Assembly (NCBI GenBank): GCA_001769035.1
Contig: MENF01000145.1
Span: 1-50,508, forward strand
Direction of reading: 5' to 3'
Length of the DNA stretch: 50,508 nucleotides
Source of the DNA: Bacteroidetes bacterium GWA2_32_17
GTDB taxonomy: Bacteria > Bacteroidota > Bacteroidia > Bacteroidales > GWA2-32-17
Of this stretch, positions 1-8,709 are shown one piece after another. The notes beneath the pieces were generated by a model that was given only the letters and a program-made list of their open reading frames with translations, made no database searches and had not been told where the DNA came from. Position 1 is the first letter of the stretch. Each line of letters opens with the position of its first letter. A program made the position numbers and the translations under genes.

Positions 1-126
1 TTAACAAGTTTACTAATATTTCTTGCAAATAAAAATGGATTATTATTAACTTAAATACTTGATAATTAATGCGTTTAATACTTTTTAAGGGACGACTATT
101 TATATCTAACACATCAAAATATTATT

Positions 127-346
127 TAGTATTTGTCTATAATGTCAGTGTCTGATTCATAATGTTCGAGTTTGAGGCATGCTTCAAACTCGAACATTAT
201 AGTGATCCCCAGAAAATTAACCTGACCCGAATAAGAAATGACGGTTAATTGCTTATACCATATACCCTTATACCTTATACCCATAAGTTCAGAATTATAA
301 ATATGACATAAATTTACATTTTTCTCGACTTTATAAACAGACACTA
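127..346. repeat. TIR-bounded cassette A, hybrid with transposase-derived fragment
   Basis: The left end TAGTATTTGTCTATAATGTC (127-146) and right end GACTTTATAAACAGACACTA (327-346) are imperfect inverted repeats (16 of 20 pairs). Inside, a strong hairpin (AATGTTCGAGTTTGAGGC and its complement around 161-200) is followed by a 36-bp piece (196-231) that recurs in inverted orientation, with one mismatch, at 12208-12243. Then comes a short run of TATACC-type words. It looks like a degenerate or recombined member of the cassette family found five more places in the window. Confidence 0.75.
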
Positions 347-348
347 TT

Positions 349-542
349 TAGTGTTTGTCCATAATGTCCGATTTACTCACATTTATATTTATTTTTAAAG
401 GTGTTCGTGATACCGATAGCTATCGGCACGCTTCGATAAGTTCACGAATGAAAACAACGAAGTGGTTCGTGGGGACACGAACCACGGAGGAAAAAAATTA
501 GTGTAATTCGTGGCATATTTCTGACTTTATAGACAGACACTA
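349..542. repeat. TIR cassette B (first copy)
   Basis: The ends are TAGTGTTTGTCCATAATGTC (349-368) and GACTTTATAGACAGACACTA (523-542), inverted repeats matching at 17 of 20 positions. The body holds an ACTCACATTTATATT module also found in the 38.5-kb cassette, a CCGATAGCTATCGG palindrome (413-426) and a hairpin GTGGTTCGTG...CACGAACCAC. No ORF of note is present. Confidence 0.8.
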
Positions 543-544
543 TT

Positions 545-650
545 TAGTGTATGTCCATAAAGTCAGTGTCTGAACTATAATGTTCGAGTTTGAGGCATGC
601 GAAGTTTTGAAAACCAAGGAGTTTACTATAGTAAATGACAACAGACACTA
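545..650. repeat. TIR cassette C, truncated at the duplication junction
   Basis: The left end TAGTGTATGTCCATAAAGTC (545-564) is intact. The right end is shortened to GACAACAGACACTA because the 304-bp duplication joins here. The interior has the AATGTTCGAG and GTTTTGAAAAC words typical of the family. Confidence 0.75.
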
Positions 651-652
651 TT

Positions 653-846
653 TAGTGTTTGTCCATAATGTCCGATTTACTCACATTTATATTTATTTTT
701 AAAGGTGTTCGTGATACCGATAGCTATCGGCACGCTTCGATAAGTTCACGAATGAAAACAACGAAGTGGTTCGTGGGGACACGAACCACGGAGGAAAAAA
801 ATTAGTGTAATTCGTGGCATATTTCTGACTTTATAGACAGACACTA
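653..846. repeat. TIR cassette B (second copy)
   Basis: This is the same sequence as 349-542 displaced by 304 bp, including the CCGATAGCTATCGG palindrome at 717-730. Confidence 0.8.
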
Positions 847-848
847 TT

Positions 849-994
849 TAGTGTATGTCCATAAAGTCAGTGTCTGAACTATAATGTTCGAGTTTGAGGC
901 ATGCGAAGTTTTGAAAACCAAGGAGTTTACTATAGTAAATGACTGTTTTCAAAACGAGTATAACGAAAAAATCGGACATTATGGACAGACACTA
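849..994. repeat. TIR cassette C (intact copy)
   Basis: The ends are TAGTGTATGTCCATAAAGTC (849-868) and GACATTATGGACAGACACTA (975-994). At 146 bp it is the shortest intact member of the family. It ends 11 bp before the stop codon of the S9 peptidase gene, which runs toward it. ORF-track entry 884..1072 lies mostly inside this cassette and is not a gene. Confidence 0.8.
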
Positions 995-1005
995 TTTAGT
1001 GCACG

Positions 1006-3801
1006 TTACTTATTATTTATCGCATCTCTACCTTTTTCCATCCATTCAGGCGCAGGCGAATCTTTTAAATAATGGTCGAAAAATTCTTGCATTCTAATTG
1101 ATAAATCGAGCATATTTGGACGTTTAGAAAGATTATGTTCGTCGCCATTATAATTCAGTAACCATGCTGGTTTCTCTAATCTTCGTAATGCCATATAAAA
1201 TTCAATTCCTTGGTACCAAGGAACTGCTCCATCGCCGTCATTAGCCATAATTAGTAATGGGGTTTTAATTTTATTTGCTCTAAAAATTGGCGAATTTTCG
1301 ATATAAAGCGATAAGCTATCCCAAATATTATAGCCAATTCTGCTTTGTCCTTTTTCGTACTGAAACATTCGGCTTTGCCCCGATTCCCAACGTATGCCAC
1401 CATAAGCACTTGTCATGTTACTTACAGGTGCACCTGCCATTGCCGCTGCAAATATGGTATCTGTGCGGGTTATTAAATATGCTATCTGATAACCACCCCA
1501 ACTTTGCCCTTGTAAACCTAAATGTTTTTTATCAATCCAATTATTTTTACTTATTTCTTTTACTCCCGAAATTATACAATTATAGGCATCGTTTCCAGGA
1601 TGACCTTTGCCATATTTAACATCAGGCACAAAAATAATGTATCCATTACTTGTGTAATAAGTAAAATTAATGACCGACCTGCTTGGGCTAACTGAATAAT
1701 GACGAAATAATTCGTTTGAATGTAGTTCGTAAAAATATGTTATCATTGGGTATGTTTTTGTTGAATCGAAATTCTCGGGTTTATATAGCAACCCTTCAAG
1801 TTCTTTTCCATCAAAAGCTTTCCATTTTATTAACTCAACATTTCCCCATAAATATTCCTTTTGTTGCGGATTAACATTTGAAACTATATTAATGTTTTTG
1901 AAATTATTTTTTGTAAATCGCAAATCGGGATACATATTATATGTACTTTGTGTCCAAATATATGAATCCGATTTTTGTGCTTTTATGCTAAAATTATAAT
2001 TATTTCCTGCCTCGGTTAAAAGTTTAATGTTATTGGATTTAATATTTAGTAAAAAATAACCTTCGTGTTTGTTGTTTTCTTTAAAACAATGCAATAAAAT
2101 ATTCTCGTTTTTTGGAATGAGATTTATTTCATGATTAGTTTTCTCGTATCTATATTGTGTTTTAAACATTCGTCCACTTATAATTATAGATGGTTTCTCT
2201 TTGTTTAATGGATTGAATTTCCAAATATCGTAGCGGTCATAAATTAAAAAATTTTCATCATTTTCAGTCCATCCCATATACCCATAAGCATCTGGTGGGT
2301 TTGGAGTATCATCATCTTCGTTGTAAAATGGAAACTTTAGGTTGCACGTTAAACAAATAGATATTTTTTCATTAATAGGTTGCGAATACCATGCACTATC
2401 GGCATAATCGAACCAAAACAAATATTTTTCTGATGGTGATAGCATTATATTATATTTCACTTTTTTTGCAATATGTTTTTTTTCGCCGGTAATTAAATTT
2501 ATAAGTAAATAATCTTTGTAAACGGGATAATCCCACGATGACATTTGCTCGTATCCTTTTTGTGACATTGCAATTGAATAATTTCCATTTCCATGAAAGG
2601 GTGTAGTTGCAGTTTTAAAAATTGTGTCGGCAACTTGAACAATATTATTTGTTTGTGTGTGATAAACTGCCAGATAGGTTCTTTTCTTTTCTTTATCAAG
2701 GTTTTTTAATTGTTGTGGTTGAATTTGTTCATCGTTCCACGACCAAATATCTAAATTACATTTTTCGTCATCTAAAAGTGTGTCTTTTTGAAGATTAACA
2801 GGTTTTGGTGCGGTTCCAAAAAACAGCTTCGATTCATCGTCCGAAAAAAACATGCTGTAATTTTCAGAAGGTGACCATCCTTTTGATATTGATGAGGTTG
2901 TGCTATCGCAAATGGTTACTGTTTTAGTTGTTTTTTTTGTCCAAAGTTTAAGTTTAAAACTTTTCTTTTCGCATGTGTCAGTTGTGTGCAAAAATGCAAT
3001 TTGATTATCGCTACAAGCTATGTTTTTAGCAATTCCAACAGAAGAAAAAATCGTGTTAATTTTTTTAGTTTTTGTGTTAAATATTTTCACAAAAGAAGAA
3101 TCAACTGTGTCGGTATTTGCTTGAATAATTGCAATTAATCCTCCAAATTTAGAAAAATTATATTCGCTTATATTATTAAACGATAACGTGTCTAAATTAA
3201 CCGTATTTAATATTAAAAGTTTAGAAACATCTATTTTCTTTTCTTTAGATGATTTGTCTTTTTTATCTGAATTTTTTTTAATTGTTTTTATTGTTGTGTC
3301 ATTTGTTGAAGTTGTGTCTTTTTTTGCTTTTTTAATCTCTTTTTCGAAGTAAACAGCAATGTAATTAAGGTTTTCTTTAGGAATCGAAAACGATTTAACA
3401 TTGGCAAAAGCTAACGAAGTATCTTTGTTTAAAAACAAGATTTTAAGCGAATCCTTCGGTAATTCGTCTTTCTTTTTTTTGTCTTTTTTTGCTTTACGAA
3501 TGGCTTCTTCGGTAGGTTTAATTTTAAAAATTAGAAAATCGGAATTTGGCGAAAATGTTGCTTTATATCCTCTTGCAAACGAGTCAGTTTTGTTTGTAGA
3601 TGAATTCCACAATAATAATTTCCCGTTACCTTTTTGAGGGTTTACTTCGTAAGCAACAAAAGTCCCATTATTGCAAATTGTTTCGCCATTTAAACTTTTC
3701 CAACTGTCGTATAAATCATGAGTGAGTGGTTTTTTTATTGCTTGACCAAAACCAAAAACAAAGTTCACAAATACTAACAAAAATGTAATAATAAATTTCA
3801 T
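1006..3801 (-). CDS. Secreted S9-family prolyl oligopeptidase / dipeptidyl aminopeptidase
   Basis: A 931-residue serine peptidase of the alpha/beta-hydrolase S9 family, expected to cleave peptides outside the cytoplasm. Residues 1-20 form a Sec signal peptide ending in GFGQA. The middle (about 50-650) is a beta-propeller-like region of WD40/PD40 type, broken by a lysine-rich stretch near 155-195. The C-terminal peptidase domain has GQSWGG with nucleophile Ser767, the aspartate in DGDGAVP (Asp857) and the histidine in GDEHNL (His889), so the triad is complete. The gene is transcribed alone. Its 3' end abuts repeat cassette C, whose last base is 11 bp from the stop codon. The lysine-rich insert is unusual and could be a linker. 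Family assignment is firm; substrate specificity cannot be read. Confidence 0.93.
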   Translation of the reverse strand: MKFIITFLLVFVNFVFGFGQAIKKPLTHDLYDSWKSLNGETICNNGTFVAYEVNPQKGNGKLLLWNSSTNKTDSFARGYKATFSPNSDFLIFKIKPTEEAIRKAKKDKKKKDELPKDSLKILFLNKDTSLAFANVKSFSIPKENLNYIAVYFEKEIKKAKKDTTSTNDTTIKTIKKNSDKKDKSSKEKKIDVSKLLILNTVNLDTLSFNNISEYNFSKFGGLIAIIQANTDTVDSSFVKIFNTKTKKINTIFSSVGIAKNIACSDNQIAFLHTTDTCEKKSFKLKLWTKKTTKTVTICDSTTSSISKGWSPSENYSMFFSDDESKLFFGTAPKPVNLQKDTLLDDEKCNLDIWSWNDEQIQPQQLKNLDKEKKRTYLAVYHTQTNNIVQVADTIFKTATTPFHGNGNYSIAMSQKGYEQMSSWDYPVYKDYLLINLITGEKKHIAKKVKYNIMLSPSEKYLFWFDYADSAWYSQPINEKISICLTCNLKFPFYNEDDDTPNPPDAYGYMGWTENDENFLIYDRYDIWKFNPLNKEKPSIIISGRMFKTQYRYEKTNHEINLIPKNENILLHCFKENNKHEGYFLLNIKSNNIKLLTEAGNNYNFSIKAQKSDSYIWTQSTYNMYPDLRFTKNNFKNINIVSNVNPQQKEYLWGNVELIKWKAFDGKELEGLLYKPENFDSTKTYPMITYFYELHSNELFRHYSVSPSRSVINFTYYTSNGYIIFVPDVKYGKGHPGNDAYNCIISGVKEISKNNWIDKKHLGLQGQSWGGYQIAYLITRTDTIFAAAMAGAPVSNMTSAYGGIRWESGQSRMFQYEKGQSRIGYNIWDSLSLYIENSPIFRANKIKTPLLIMANDGDGAVPWYQGIEFYMALRRLEKPAWLLNYNGDEHNLSKRPNMLDLSIRMQEFFDHYLKDSPAPEWMEKGRDAINNK

Positions 3802-3823
3802 CTGTTTATATTTTGATAGTTTA

Positions 3824-4085
3824 TTGTTTAAAAAAGTTCATTGTTCTATGTTTAAAAAAGTTCATTGTTCTATGTTCAAAAAAGTTCAAAAATGTTCTAT
3901 GTTCTATGTTCAAAAAAGTTCATTATTTAATGTTTCTCTCAATCTTGTCTTCCCAATCTACTCAATCTTGCTTTCCCAATCTATTCAATCTTGTTTTTTC
4001 AATCCTTTCAATCTTGTTTTTTCAATCCTTTCAATCTTTCATCAATCTTGTTTTTTTAATCTTCTCAATCTTTTTTCTATTTTGT
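3824..4085. repeat. Two degenerate short-word tandem arrays between genes
   Basis: 3824-3930 repeats a ~24-bp unit around AAAAAAGTTCATTGTTCTATG about four times with variation. 3938-4085 repeats TCAATCTTGTTTTTTCAATC units about seven times. ORFs 3813..4142 and 3824..4090 are low-complexity readings of these arrays. The stretch lies upstream of the S9 peptidase and downstream of the GNAT gene, both on the minus strand. Confidence 0.8.
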
Positions 4086-4086
4086 T

Positions 4087-5181
4087 CTAAACAAATGCAC
4101 AATCACCGTCACCATCTTGAATATTATTTTGATTTACATTAAATCCGATAGCTATCGGATTCATAGTTGTTAAATATGTTCTATTAATACTTTTTCTGAA
4201 TATAAAAGACAAATTTTTGTTATTAATAATTGTATTTTGGTACGTTGTTAAAATATCAATATTGTAATCCATCATTATATTATTAATTATGAAAACTAAA
4301 GTGTTTTCAACCCCTTTTTCAATAAAGACATAAGGAGTTTTTAAATGTTTATCGCGAATTGTAAGTAAGACAAAACCCACAATTAAATTATTATCAATTA
4401 TTTTTATACAAATATTTTTAAATTGTTTTGCCTCCGAAGTAAATTGATATTTAATGCTTTCTGGCGAGATTGAGTGAGTTTCTTTTACCCATGGAAATTT
4501 TAACATCCAATTTATTTCTGATTTGTTACGGTTAAATAAGTTTGAATATTGATGCTTTTTAATAAAATTAAAAATGTTGTCATCAATATTTGTAATATTC
4601 TCAATTTTAATGTTTTGATTAATAAGGTTGTGTTTCTTTTTTATAAATAAATCGTTAACTATATTTATAGTAAAGTCGAAAGTTGCTAAAATTGGTTTTA
4701 TATATTTTGCTTTGTTATATCGTGAGGTTAAAACATGTTTTGTACACGAACGTCTGTATATACGAAGTCCATCTTTAATTGTTAAAATATTAAATTTTTT
4801 TAATTTTTGATATAAATTGTAAGCAACTGGTGTAAATTCAGTTGCAATTATTTTATTATCCCACAGCTCAATAGCTTTGTTTGTTAGAGTTTTGGCAAGC
4901 CCTTTTCCCCTTGCATTTTGATGAACCCAAATGCAACTCATCCATCCAACTTTTTCGGGTTTATCATTCTTAAATATTAAATCAGAAACAATGCCTAAAT
5001 ACCCGGCAAGTCCAAAATCAAGATAAACTAAAATAAGTAAAATATCATTTTCGTTTGTACGAGGATTGTTTATATGCGAAATGGCTCTGATATAAGATAT
5101 TGGAACATGAGGTATATTTTTAAATTCATCAGAATTAATGAATTGTAATAATTCAGACTTATTTAGTGTAACAATGTTCAT
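4087..5181 (-). CDS. GNAT-family N-acetyltransferase with unassigned C-terminal domain
   Basis: A 364-residue protein. Residues ~50-135 look like a GNAT acetyl-CoA-binding fold: a beta-strand leading into QNARGKGLAKTL (motif A; Q/R-x-x-G-x-G/A pattern), followed by a helix and AYNLYQKLKKFNI. The remaining ~220 residues may be a second, degenerate acetyltransferase-like domain with no motif I recognise. The substrate is unknown. The last residues include NPIAIGF, encoded by a copy of the genomic palindrome AATCCGATAGCTATCGGATT (4142-4161), so the natural C-terminus may have been altered by insertion. The ATG at 5179-5181 is a reasonable start. The gene is followed by the repeat arrays and lies downstream of the toxin-antitoxin pair on the same strand. 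Confidence 0.75.
   Translation of the reverse strand: MNIVTLNKSELLQFINSDEFKNIPHVPISYIRAISHINNPRTNENDILLILVYLDFGLAGYLGIVSDLIFKNDKPEKVGWMSCIWVHQNARGKGLAKTLTNKAIELWDNKIIATEFTPVAYNLYQKLKKFNILTIKDGLRIYRRSCTKHVLTSRYNKAKYIKPILATFDFTINIVNDLFIKKKHNLINQNIKIENITNIDDNIFNFIKKHQYSNLFNRNKSEINWMLKFPWVKETHSISPESIKYQFTSEAKQFKNICIKIIDNNLIVGFVLLTIRDKHLKTPYVFIEKGVENTLVFIINNIMMDYNIDILTTYQNTIINNKNLSFIFRKSINRTYLTTMNPIAIGFNVNQNNIQDGDGDCAFV
4142..4161. repeat. Perfect 20-bp palindrome inside the GNAT coding sequence
   Basis: AATCCGATAGCTATCGGATT is self-complementary and in frame with the 3' end of the GNAT gene, where it encodes NPIAIGF. Its core CCGATAGCTATCGG occurs four more times in the window, at 413, 717, 15103 and 38628. 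Confidence 0.9.
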
Positions 5182-5249
5182 TAATAATTTTTTATCTTCT
5201 GGTTTATCTTACTGTAAGCTGGATATTTGTGGTAGTTGTAAGTTAGAAA

Positions 5250-5576
5250 CTACTCAATAATAAGTTTATTTATAGTTTGTTTTACAAATATTAAATCAGT
5301 TACAGTTAAATTTCCTAAGGTTTTATCAATTTTATTTTTTTGAATGGTTGCAATTTTATGTAATCGTATCCACGAAGGAGAGAGCAATCCGCAATGTGTC
5401 CAATTTGAAATTGTAATATCATATTTTGAGTTACATATCTGGCTTGTAATACGACAAGTAATTATATCATCATCTTTGCTGTCAAGAAGCACTAATGCGG
5501 GACGTTTTTTTGCTTTTGTTAAATTAGTGAACGGAAAAGCAACTAACACCACATCTCCGAATTTATAATTTGTCAT
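5250..5576 (-). CDS. MazF/PemK-like toxin (putative endoribonuclease)
   Basis: About 108 residues from the preferred ATG at 5576. The track start at 5597 would add seven residues and lie deeper inside the antitoxin gene. YKFGDVVLVAFPFTN at the N-terminus followed by KKRPALVLLDS matches the conserved start of the MazF/PemK/Kid fold, where GDV.....F.....K.RPALVL is diagnostic. SWIRLHKIATIQKNKI fits the later strand carrying the conserved Ser/Lys region. Members cleave mRNA at short motifs and are neutralised by the partner encoded just upstream. The start overlaps the end of the antitoxin gene by 14 bp, as expected for a translationally coupled type II toxin-antitoxin module. Activity and RNA target are not known. 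Confidence 0.85.
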   Translation of the reverse strand: MTNYKFGDVVLVAFPFTNLTKAKKRPALVLLDSKDDDIITCRITSQICNSKYDITISNWTHCGLLSPSWIRLHKIATIQKNKIDKTLGNLTVTDLIFVKQTINKLIIE

Positions 5577-5772
5577 ATATCTCATCGCTTTTAGCATATC
5601 CCTTCAAAAATTCCTGAAATGTAAACTTCTGCCATTCTTCTTCTTCCGAAATCTTTTTAATATGCCTTCGATTTTTATTTTTCTTGAAATATTGCAAATA
5701 ACGATATAGTTGTTCAAGTGCCACTTCTGGTAATTTGTCAATTTCCCTTGTAAGTTTTTGCTTAACTGTCAT
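5563..5772 (-). CDS. Putative antitoxin (DUF2281-like) of the MazF-like toxin
   Basis: A 69-residue, charged, mainly helical protein. LTREIDKLPEVALEQLYRYLQYFKK matches the common N-terminal helix of small Bacteroidota antitoxins (IDKLPE..L.....Y). The C-terminus, rich in Glu and Lys and ending KFTFQEFLKGYAKSDEIYDKL, probably binds the toxin. It is the first gene of the pair, with the toxin following in a 14-bp overlap. No DNA-binding domain is obvious, so autoregulation cannot be inferred. Assignment rests on N-terminal resemblance and position. Confidence 0.75.
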   Translation of the reverse strand: MTVKQKLTREIDKLPEVALEQLYRYLQYFKKNKNRRHIKKISEEEEWQKFTFQEFLKGYAKSDEIYDKL

Positions 5773-5940
5773 ATTAATATTTTTATTTTGTTCAATATTC
5801 TTTGTTCTTGCTGAATTCTAATCACAAATACAGCTTTTCAATTAAACAAATTTAGTAATAAAAATTCAATTGGTGTTAAAAAAATAATTTTTCCCCAATC
5901 CGATAGCTCATATCTGTAATATGTTTTTCTAAACCCAGTT

Positions 5941-7185
5941 TTACGGTTTAGGAGCTATTTTAAATTCGGTATTTTTTTCTTTTTTATCAATAATTTTTCC
6001 TGGATAAACTTTTAAAGCTTCTGCAAGAACCTGCATTGCGTTTCGTAAATCGTCAATTTTTAAGACATAAGCGAGTCGGCATTCGTTTGCTCCCAATAAA
6101 GGATTTGAATAAAATCCGCTTGCAGGAGCCATCATTAATGTTTGATTATTATAATTAAAACTTGTTAATAACCATTCGCAAAATTTATCGGCATTATCAA
6201 CAGGAAACGAAGCAACAGCATAAAAAGCACCTTTTGGCATAGGACAATAAACGCCATGCATTTTATTTAATTCGTTAACCATAAAGTTACGACGTTCAAT
6301 ATATTCGTTGTAAACCTCTGTAAAGTATTCTTTTGAAGTATCAATTGCGGCTTCTGAAGCAATTTGTCCAAAGGTTGGCGGACAAAGTCGTGCTTGTGCA
6401 AATCGCATTGCTGTATTTATAACATCGCAATTATGACTGATAACCACTCCGATTCTAACACCACACATACTATATCGTTTCGAGACACTGTCCAATAAAA
6501 TAACATTTTGCTCTAATCCTTTTAAATTCATTGCAGAAAAATGTTTTTCGCCATCGTAACAAAATTCGCGATAAACCTCGTCGGCAAATAAATATAAATC
6601 GTATTTTTTTATTAAAATAGCGAGTTTTTCAAGCTCTTCTTTTGAATATAAATATCCGGTTGGATTATTAGGATTGCAAATCATTATACCTCTGGTTTTT
6701 GGGGTAATAATTTTTTCAAATTCCTCAATAGCGGGTAATGCAAAATCATTTTTTATTGATGAAACAATTGGCTTAACAACCACTCCTGTTTGAATAGCAA
6801 ACCCATTATAATTAGCATAATATGGTTCGGGAATTATTACTTCTTCGCCAGGATTTATACAAGATAAAAATGCAAAAAGAACAGCCTCGCTACCACCGGT
6901 GGTAATTATCATTTCGTTTTCGTTAACTTCTATTCCAACGCTTTTGTAATAAGAAGCTAATTTTTGACGATACGATAAAAATCCGTTTGACGGACTATAT
7001 TCAATTACTTTTAGTTTAGTGTTTTGTATTGCCTCAATTGCAATTTCCGGAGTTTTTATATCGGGTTGACCAATATTTAAATGATAAACTTTAACTCCAC
7101 GTTTTTTTGCAGCATCGGCAAATGGTACTAATTTACGTATAGGAGAAGCAGGTATTTTCTTTCCCCTTTCGGAAATAAAAGGCAT
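5941..7185 (-). CDS. Class I/II PLP-dependent aminotransferase
   Basis: A 414-residue fold-type I aminotransferase (AspC/AlaT-like). Visible landmarks are NIGQPDIKTPE near residue 39, TTGGSEAVLFAF (phosphate-binding region), NPNNPTGYLYS, FADEVYREF, and SVSKRYSMCGVRIG, where Lys236 is the expected PLP Schiff-base lysine. The conserved arginine region of this family maps to ECRLAY near the C-terminus. The amino donor cannot be told from sequence. It starts 5 bp after the stop of the DUF1573 gene, so the two are probably co-transcribed. The N-terminus ISERGKKIPASPIRKLVPFA is typical of Bacteroidota orthologues. The palindrome half-site CCGATAGCT lies just past its 3' end, near 5900. Confidence 0.9.
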   Translation of the reverse strand: MPFISERGKKIPASPIRKLVPFADAAKKRGVKVYHLNIGQPDIKTPEIAIEAIQNTKLKVIEYSPSNGFLSYRQKLASYYKSVGIEVNENEMIITTGGSEAVLFAFLSCINPGEEVIIPEPYYANYNGFAIQTGVVVKPIVSSIKNDFALPAIEEFEKIITPKTRGIMICNPNNPTGYLYSKEELEKLAILIKKYDLYLFADEVYREFCYDGEKHFSAMNLKGLEQNVILLDSVSKRYSMCGVRIGVVISHNCDVINTAMRFAQARLCPPTFGQIASEAAIDTSKEYFTEVYNEYIERRNFMVNELNKMHGVYCPMPKGAFYAVASFPVDNADKFCEWLLTSFNYNNQTLMMAPASGFYSNPLLGANECRLAYVLKIDDLRNAMQVLAEALKVYPGKIIDKKEKNTEFKIAPKP

Positions 7186-7190
7186 GAAAT

Positions 7191-7664
7191 CTAATTAGTT
7201 TTATTGATACTTGGTACTGTTTCGTCTTTTACAGGAACAGTTTTTTCTTCAGGAGCTTTTTCAACAGTTCCTTTAATATTTAATATCACAGGCGAATTAA
7301 AAGAGTTAGAAGTAACAGTAATGGTTTTTTGAATTAGACCAACGCGTGTGGTGGCATATTTTACTTTAATAACTGCCGATTCACCTTTTTGAATAGGTTC
7401 TTTTGGCCAAGCGGGAACAGTGCAACCACATGAAGATTTACAGTCACTAATAATTAAAGGTGATTTTCCAGTGTTTTTAAGTTTGAATTCGCACATTCCA
7501 TCACCATTGTAAGGAACTGTTCCGTAGTCGTGAGTTGTGTTTTCAAAAAGCATAAACGGTGCATTTTTAGCAGCTTTTATGCTGTCTTTTGCCGACATGG
7601 CTTGCGAAAATGCTATTGAAGTTGTAAATAAAACAACAAACAATGATAACATAATTGATTTCAT
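7191..7664 (-). CDS. Secreted DUF1573-domain protein
   Basis: A 157-residue protein with a signal peptide (first ~20 residues, ending FSQA) and one DUF1573 domain. The recognisable core is FENTTHDYGTVP...FKLKNTGKSPLIISDCKSSCGCTVP, then ESAVIKVKY and ITVTSNS. This is an immunoglobulin-like fold of unknown function, abundant in Bacteroidota and probably periplasmic or surface-located. The cysteines in DCKSSCGC are characteristic of the family. A short, lysine/proline-rich tail follows the domain. It leads a two-gene unit with the aminotransferase; functional linkage is unclear. Confidence 0.9.
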   Translation of the reverse strand: MKSIMLSLFVVLFTTSIAFSQAMSAKDSIKAAKNAPFMLFENTTHDYGTVPYNGDGMCEFKLKNTGKSPLIISDCKSSCGCTVPAWPKEPIQKGESAVIKVKYATTRVGLIQKTITVTSNSFNSPVILNIKGTVEKAPEEKTVPVKDETVPSINKTN

Positions 7665-7694
7665 AAAAATTAATTTTAATTATTATTTAATATG

Positions 7695-7702
7695 CAAAAT
7701 TA
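7695..7702 (-). promoter_or_regulatory. Bacteroidota-type -7 box for the DUF1573 gene
   Basis: Read on the minus strand, TAATTTTG matches TAnnTTTG and lies about 30 bp upstream of the ATG. No convincing -33 TTG was identified. Confidence 0.55.
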
Positions 7703-7801
7703 AGTATTTAAAATGTAAAAATGATTTTTTTTATGTTTTTCTTTTTAACGCAAAAAACGTACCTTAACAGTATTATATTAAATATCAACAGTATGTGTAA
7801 T

Positions 7802-8431
7802 TTAACTAAAATACACAAAAGAAAAAACTACCGATAACCCCAAAACAAATCCTGCAACAACTTGCAAATAATTATGAGCATTGAGTCTTAATCGTGCAGT
7901 TGCTACAAAACCAGCTAAAATTAAACTGAACATTATATAATATTGAATATCGGCATCGAGCCGTAACGATAAAGCAATTAATGCACCGATAATTCCACCT
8001 ATTGCTAAAGTATGAAAGCTAATTTTCCACCATATTGTAATTAATAATGCCAGCGATGCAATGGCAACAACCGATGAAATATAAGCCAAAAGAATATTTG
8101 GCATTGGAATATTTTTTAATAAGTAATAACCTAAAAAATAAAATAACAAAGCGAAAATTGCGGGAATTATTCTTTCGTTACGAACATCCATTTCAATGTT
8201 TTTAATTAGTCGTCGGTAAATAAATACAGGCAATGAAAGTATGGGTAATATACAAGTACTAAAACCTACAATTAAATATAAAAAGTTTTTTGCTTCGTTG
8301 TTTATTGTTTCGAGGTATGTGCCCGAATTAAAAAAAAGATAAAGACCAATTGTTGGCATTAACAATGGATGAAAAAGATATGAAACAACTTTTGCTGAAA
8401 GGTTTTCGATTTTAGTAGGATTTTTGTTCAT
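7802..8431 (-). CDS. PAP2-like integral membrane protein
   Basis: About 209 residues from the ATG at 8431; the track start ten codons upstream is less likely because MNKNPTK begins the conserved region. Six or so hydrophobic helices are visible. The protein resembles Bacteroidota members of the PAP2 (phosphatidic acid phosphatase type 2) superfamily: IWWKISFHTLAIGG corresponds to the SGH-containing phosphatase motif, and ARLRLNAHNYLQVVAGFVLG to the SR....H..DV..G motif. The residues are altered (Asp to Gln), so catalysis is doubtful. It would sit in the inner membrane and might act on polyprenyl or lipid phosphates, or have lost activity. Confidence 0.65.
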   Translation of the reverse strand: MNKNPTKIENLSAKVVSYLFHPLLMPTIGLYLFFNSGTYLETINNEAKNFLYLIVGFSTCILPILSLPVFIYRRLIKNIEMDVRNERIIPAIFALLFYFLGYYLLKNIPMPNILLAYISSVVAIASLALLITIWWKISFHTLAIGGIIGALIALSLRLDADIQYYIMFSLILAGFVATARLRLNAHNYLQVVAGFVLGLSVVFSFVYFS

Positions 8432-8709
8432 TATAAATATTTTTTTACCGCGTAGGATCATAGGAACATAGGTTTAACATAGGAACTGTTAAGAAATAAC
8501 TCATACAATTTTTAAATTTCAATGATGAATATTCAATGCTGGATGTAAAATTTCCAAGTAAAGAAAATGCAGGGTTTTCATTTCTACTTTCTACATTGGG
8601 CGTTGGACATGGGATATTTTTAATTGATAAAATTTTTTCAATACAGTTCATTATTCCTTTTTAAAATGTACAAATATTTCGTAACAAGTACTATGTGGTA
8701 AATGTTAAA

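Larger units (their letters stand above)
336..943. repeat. Perfect tandem duplication, 2 x 304 bp
   Basis: Positions 336-639 and 640-943 read the same throughout by eye. Each unit carries a whole cassette B and most of a cassette C. The junction at 639/640 joins '...GTAAATGAC' directly to 'AACAGACACTA', so the first C copy has lost the middle of its right end. The lack of divergence implies a recent duplication, or an assembly artefact. Confidence 0.85.

Noticed and set aside
126-344. 72-aa ORF at the left edge
   Set aside because: It is a reading of cassette A; the stretch SGQVNFLG may be a trace of transposase coding sequence but there is no gene.
3813-4142. ORFs 3813..4142 and 3824..4090 on the plus strand
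   Set aside because: They are low-complexity translations of tandem word arrays, overlap each other in different frames and run into the GNAT gene on the other strand.
8445-8651. 68-aa ORF upstream of the PAP2-like gene
   Set aside because: It overlaps the true gene start, shows no domain, and the DNA consists of intergenic repeat-like words. The whole 8432-8709 gap shows no supported gene.
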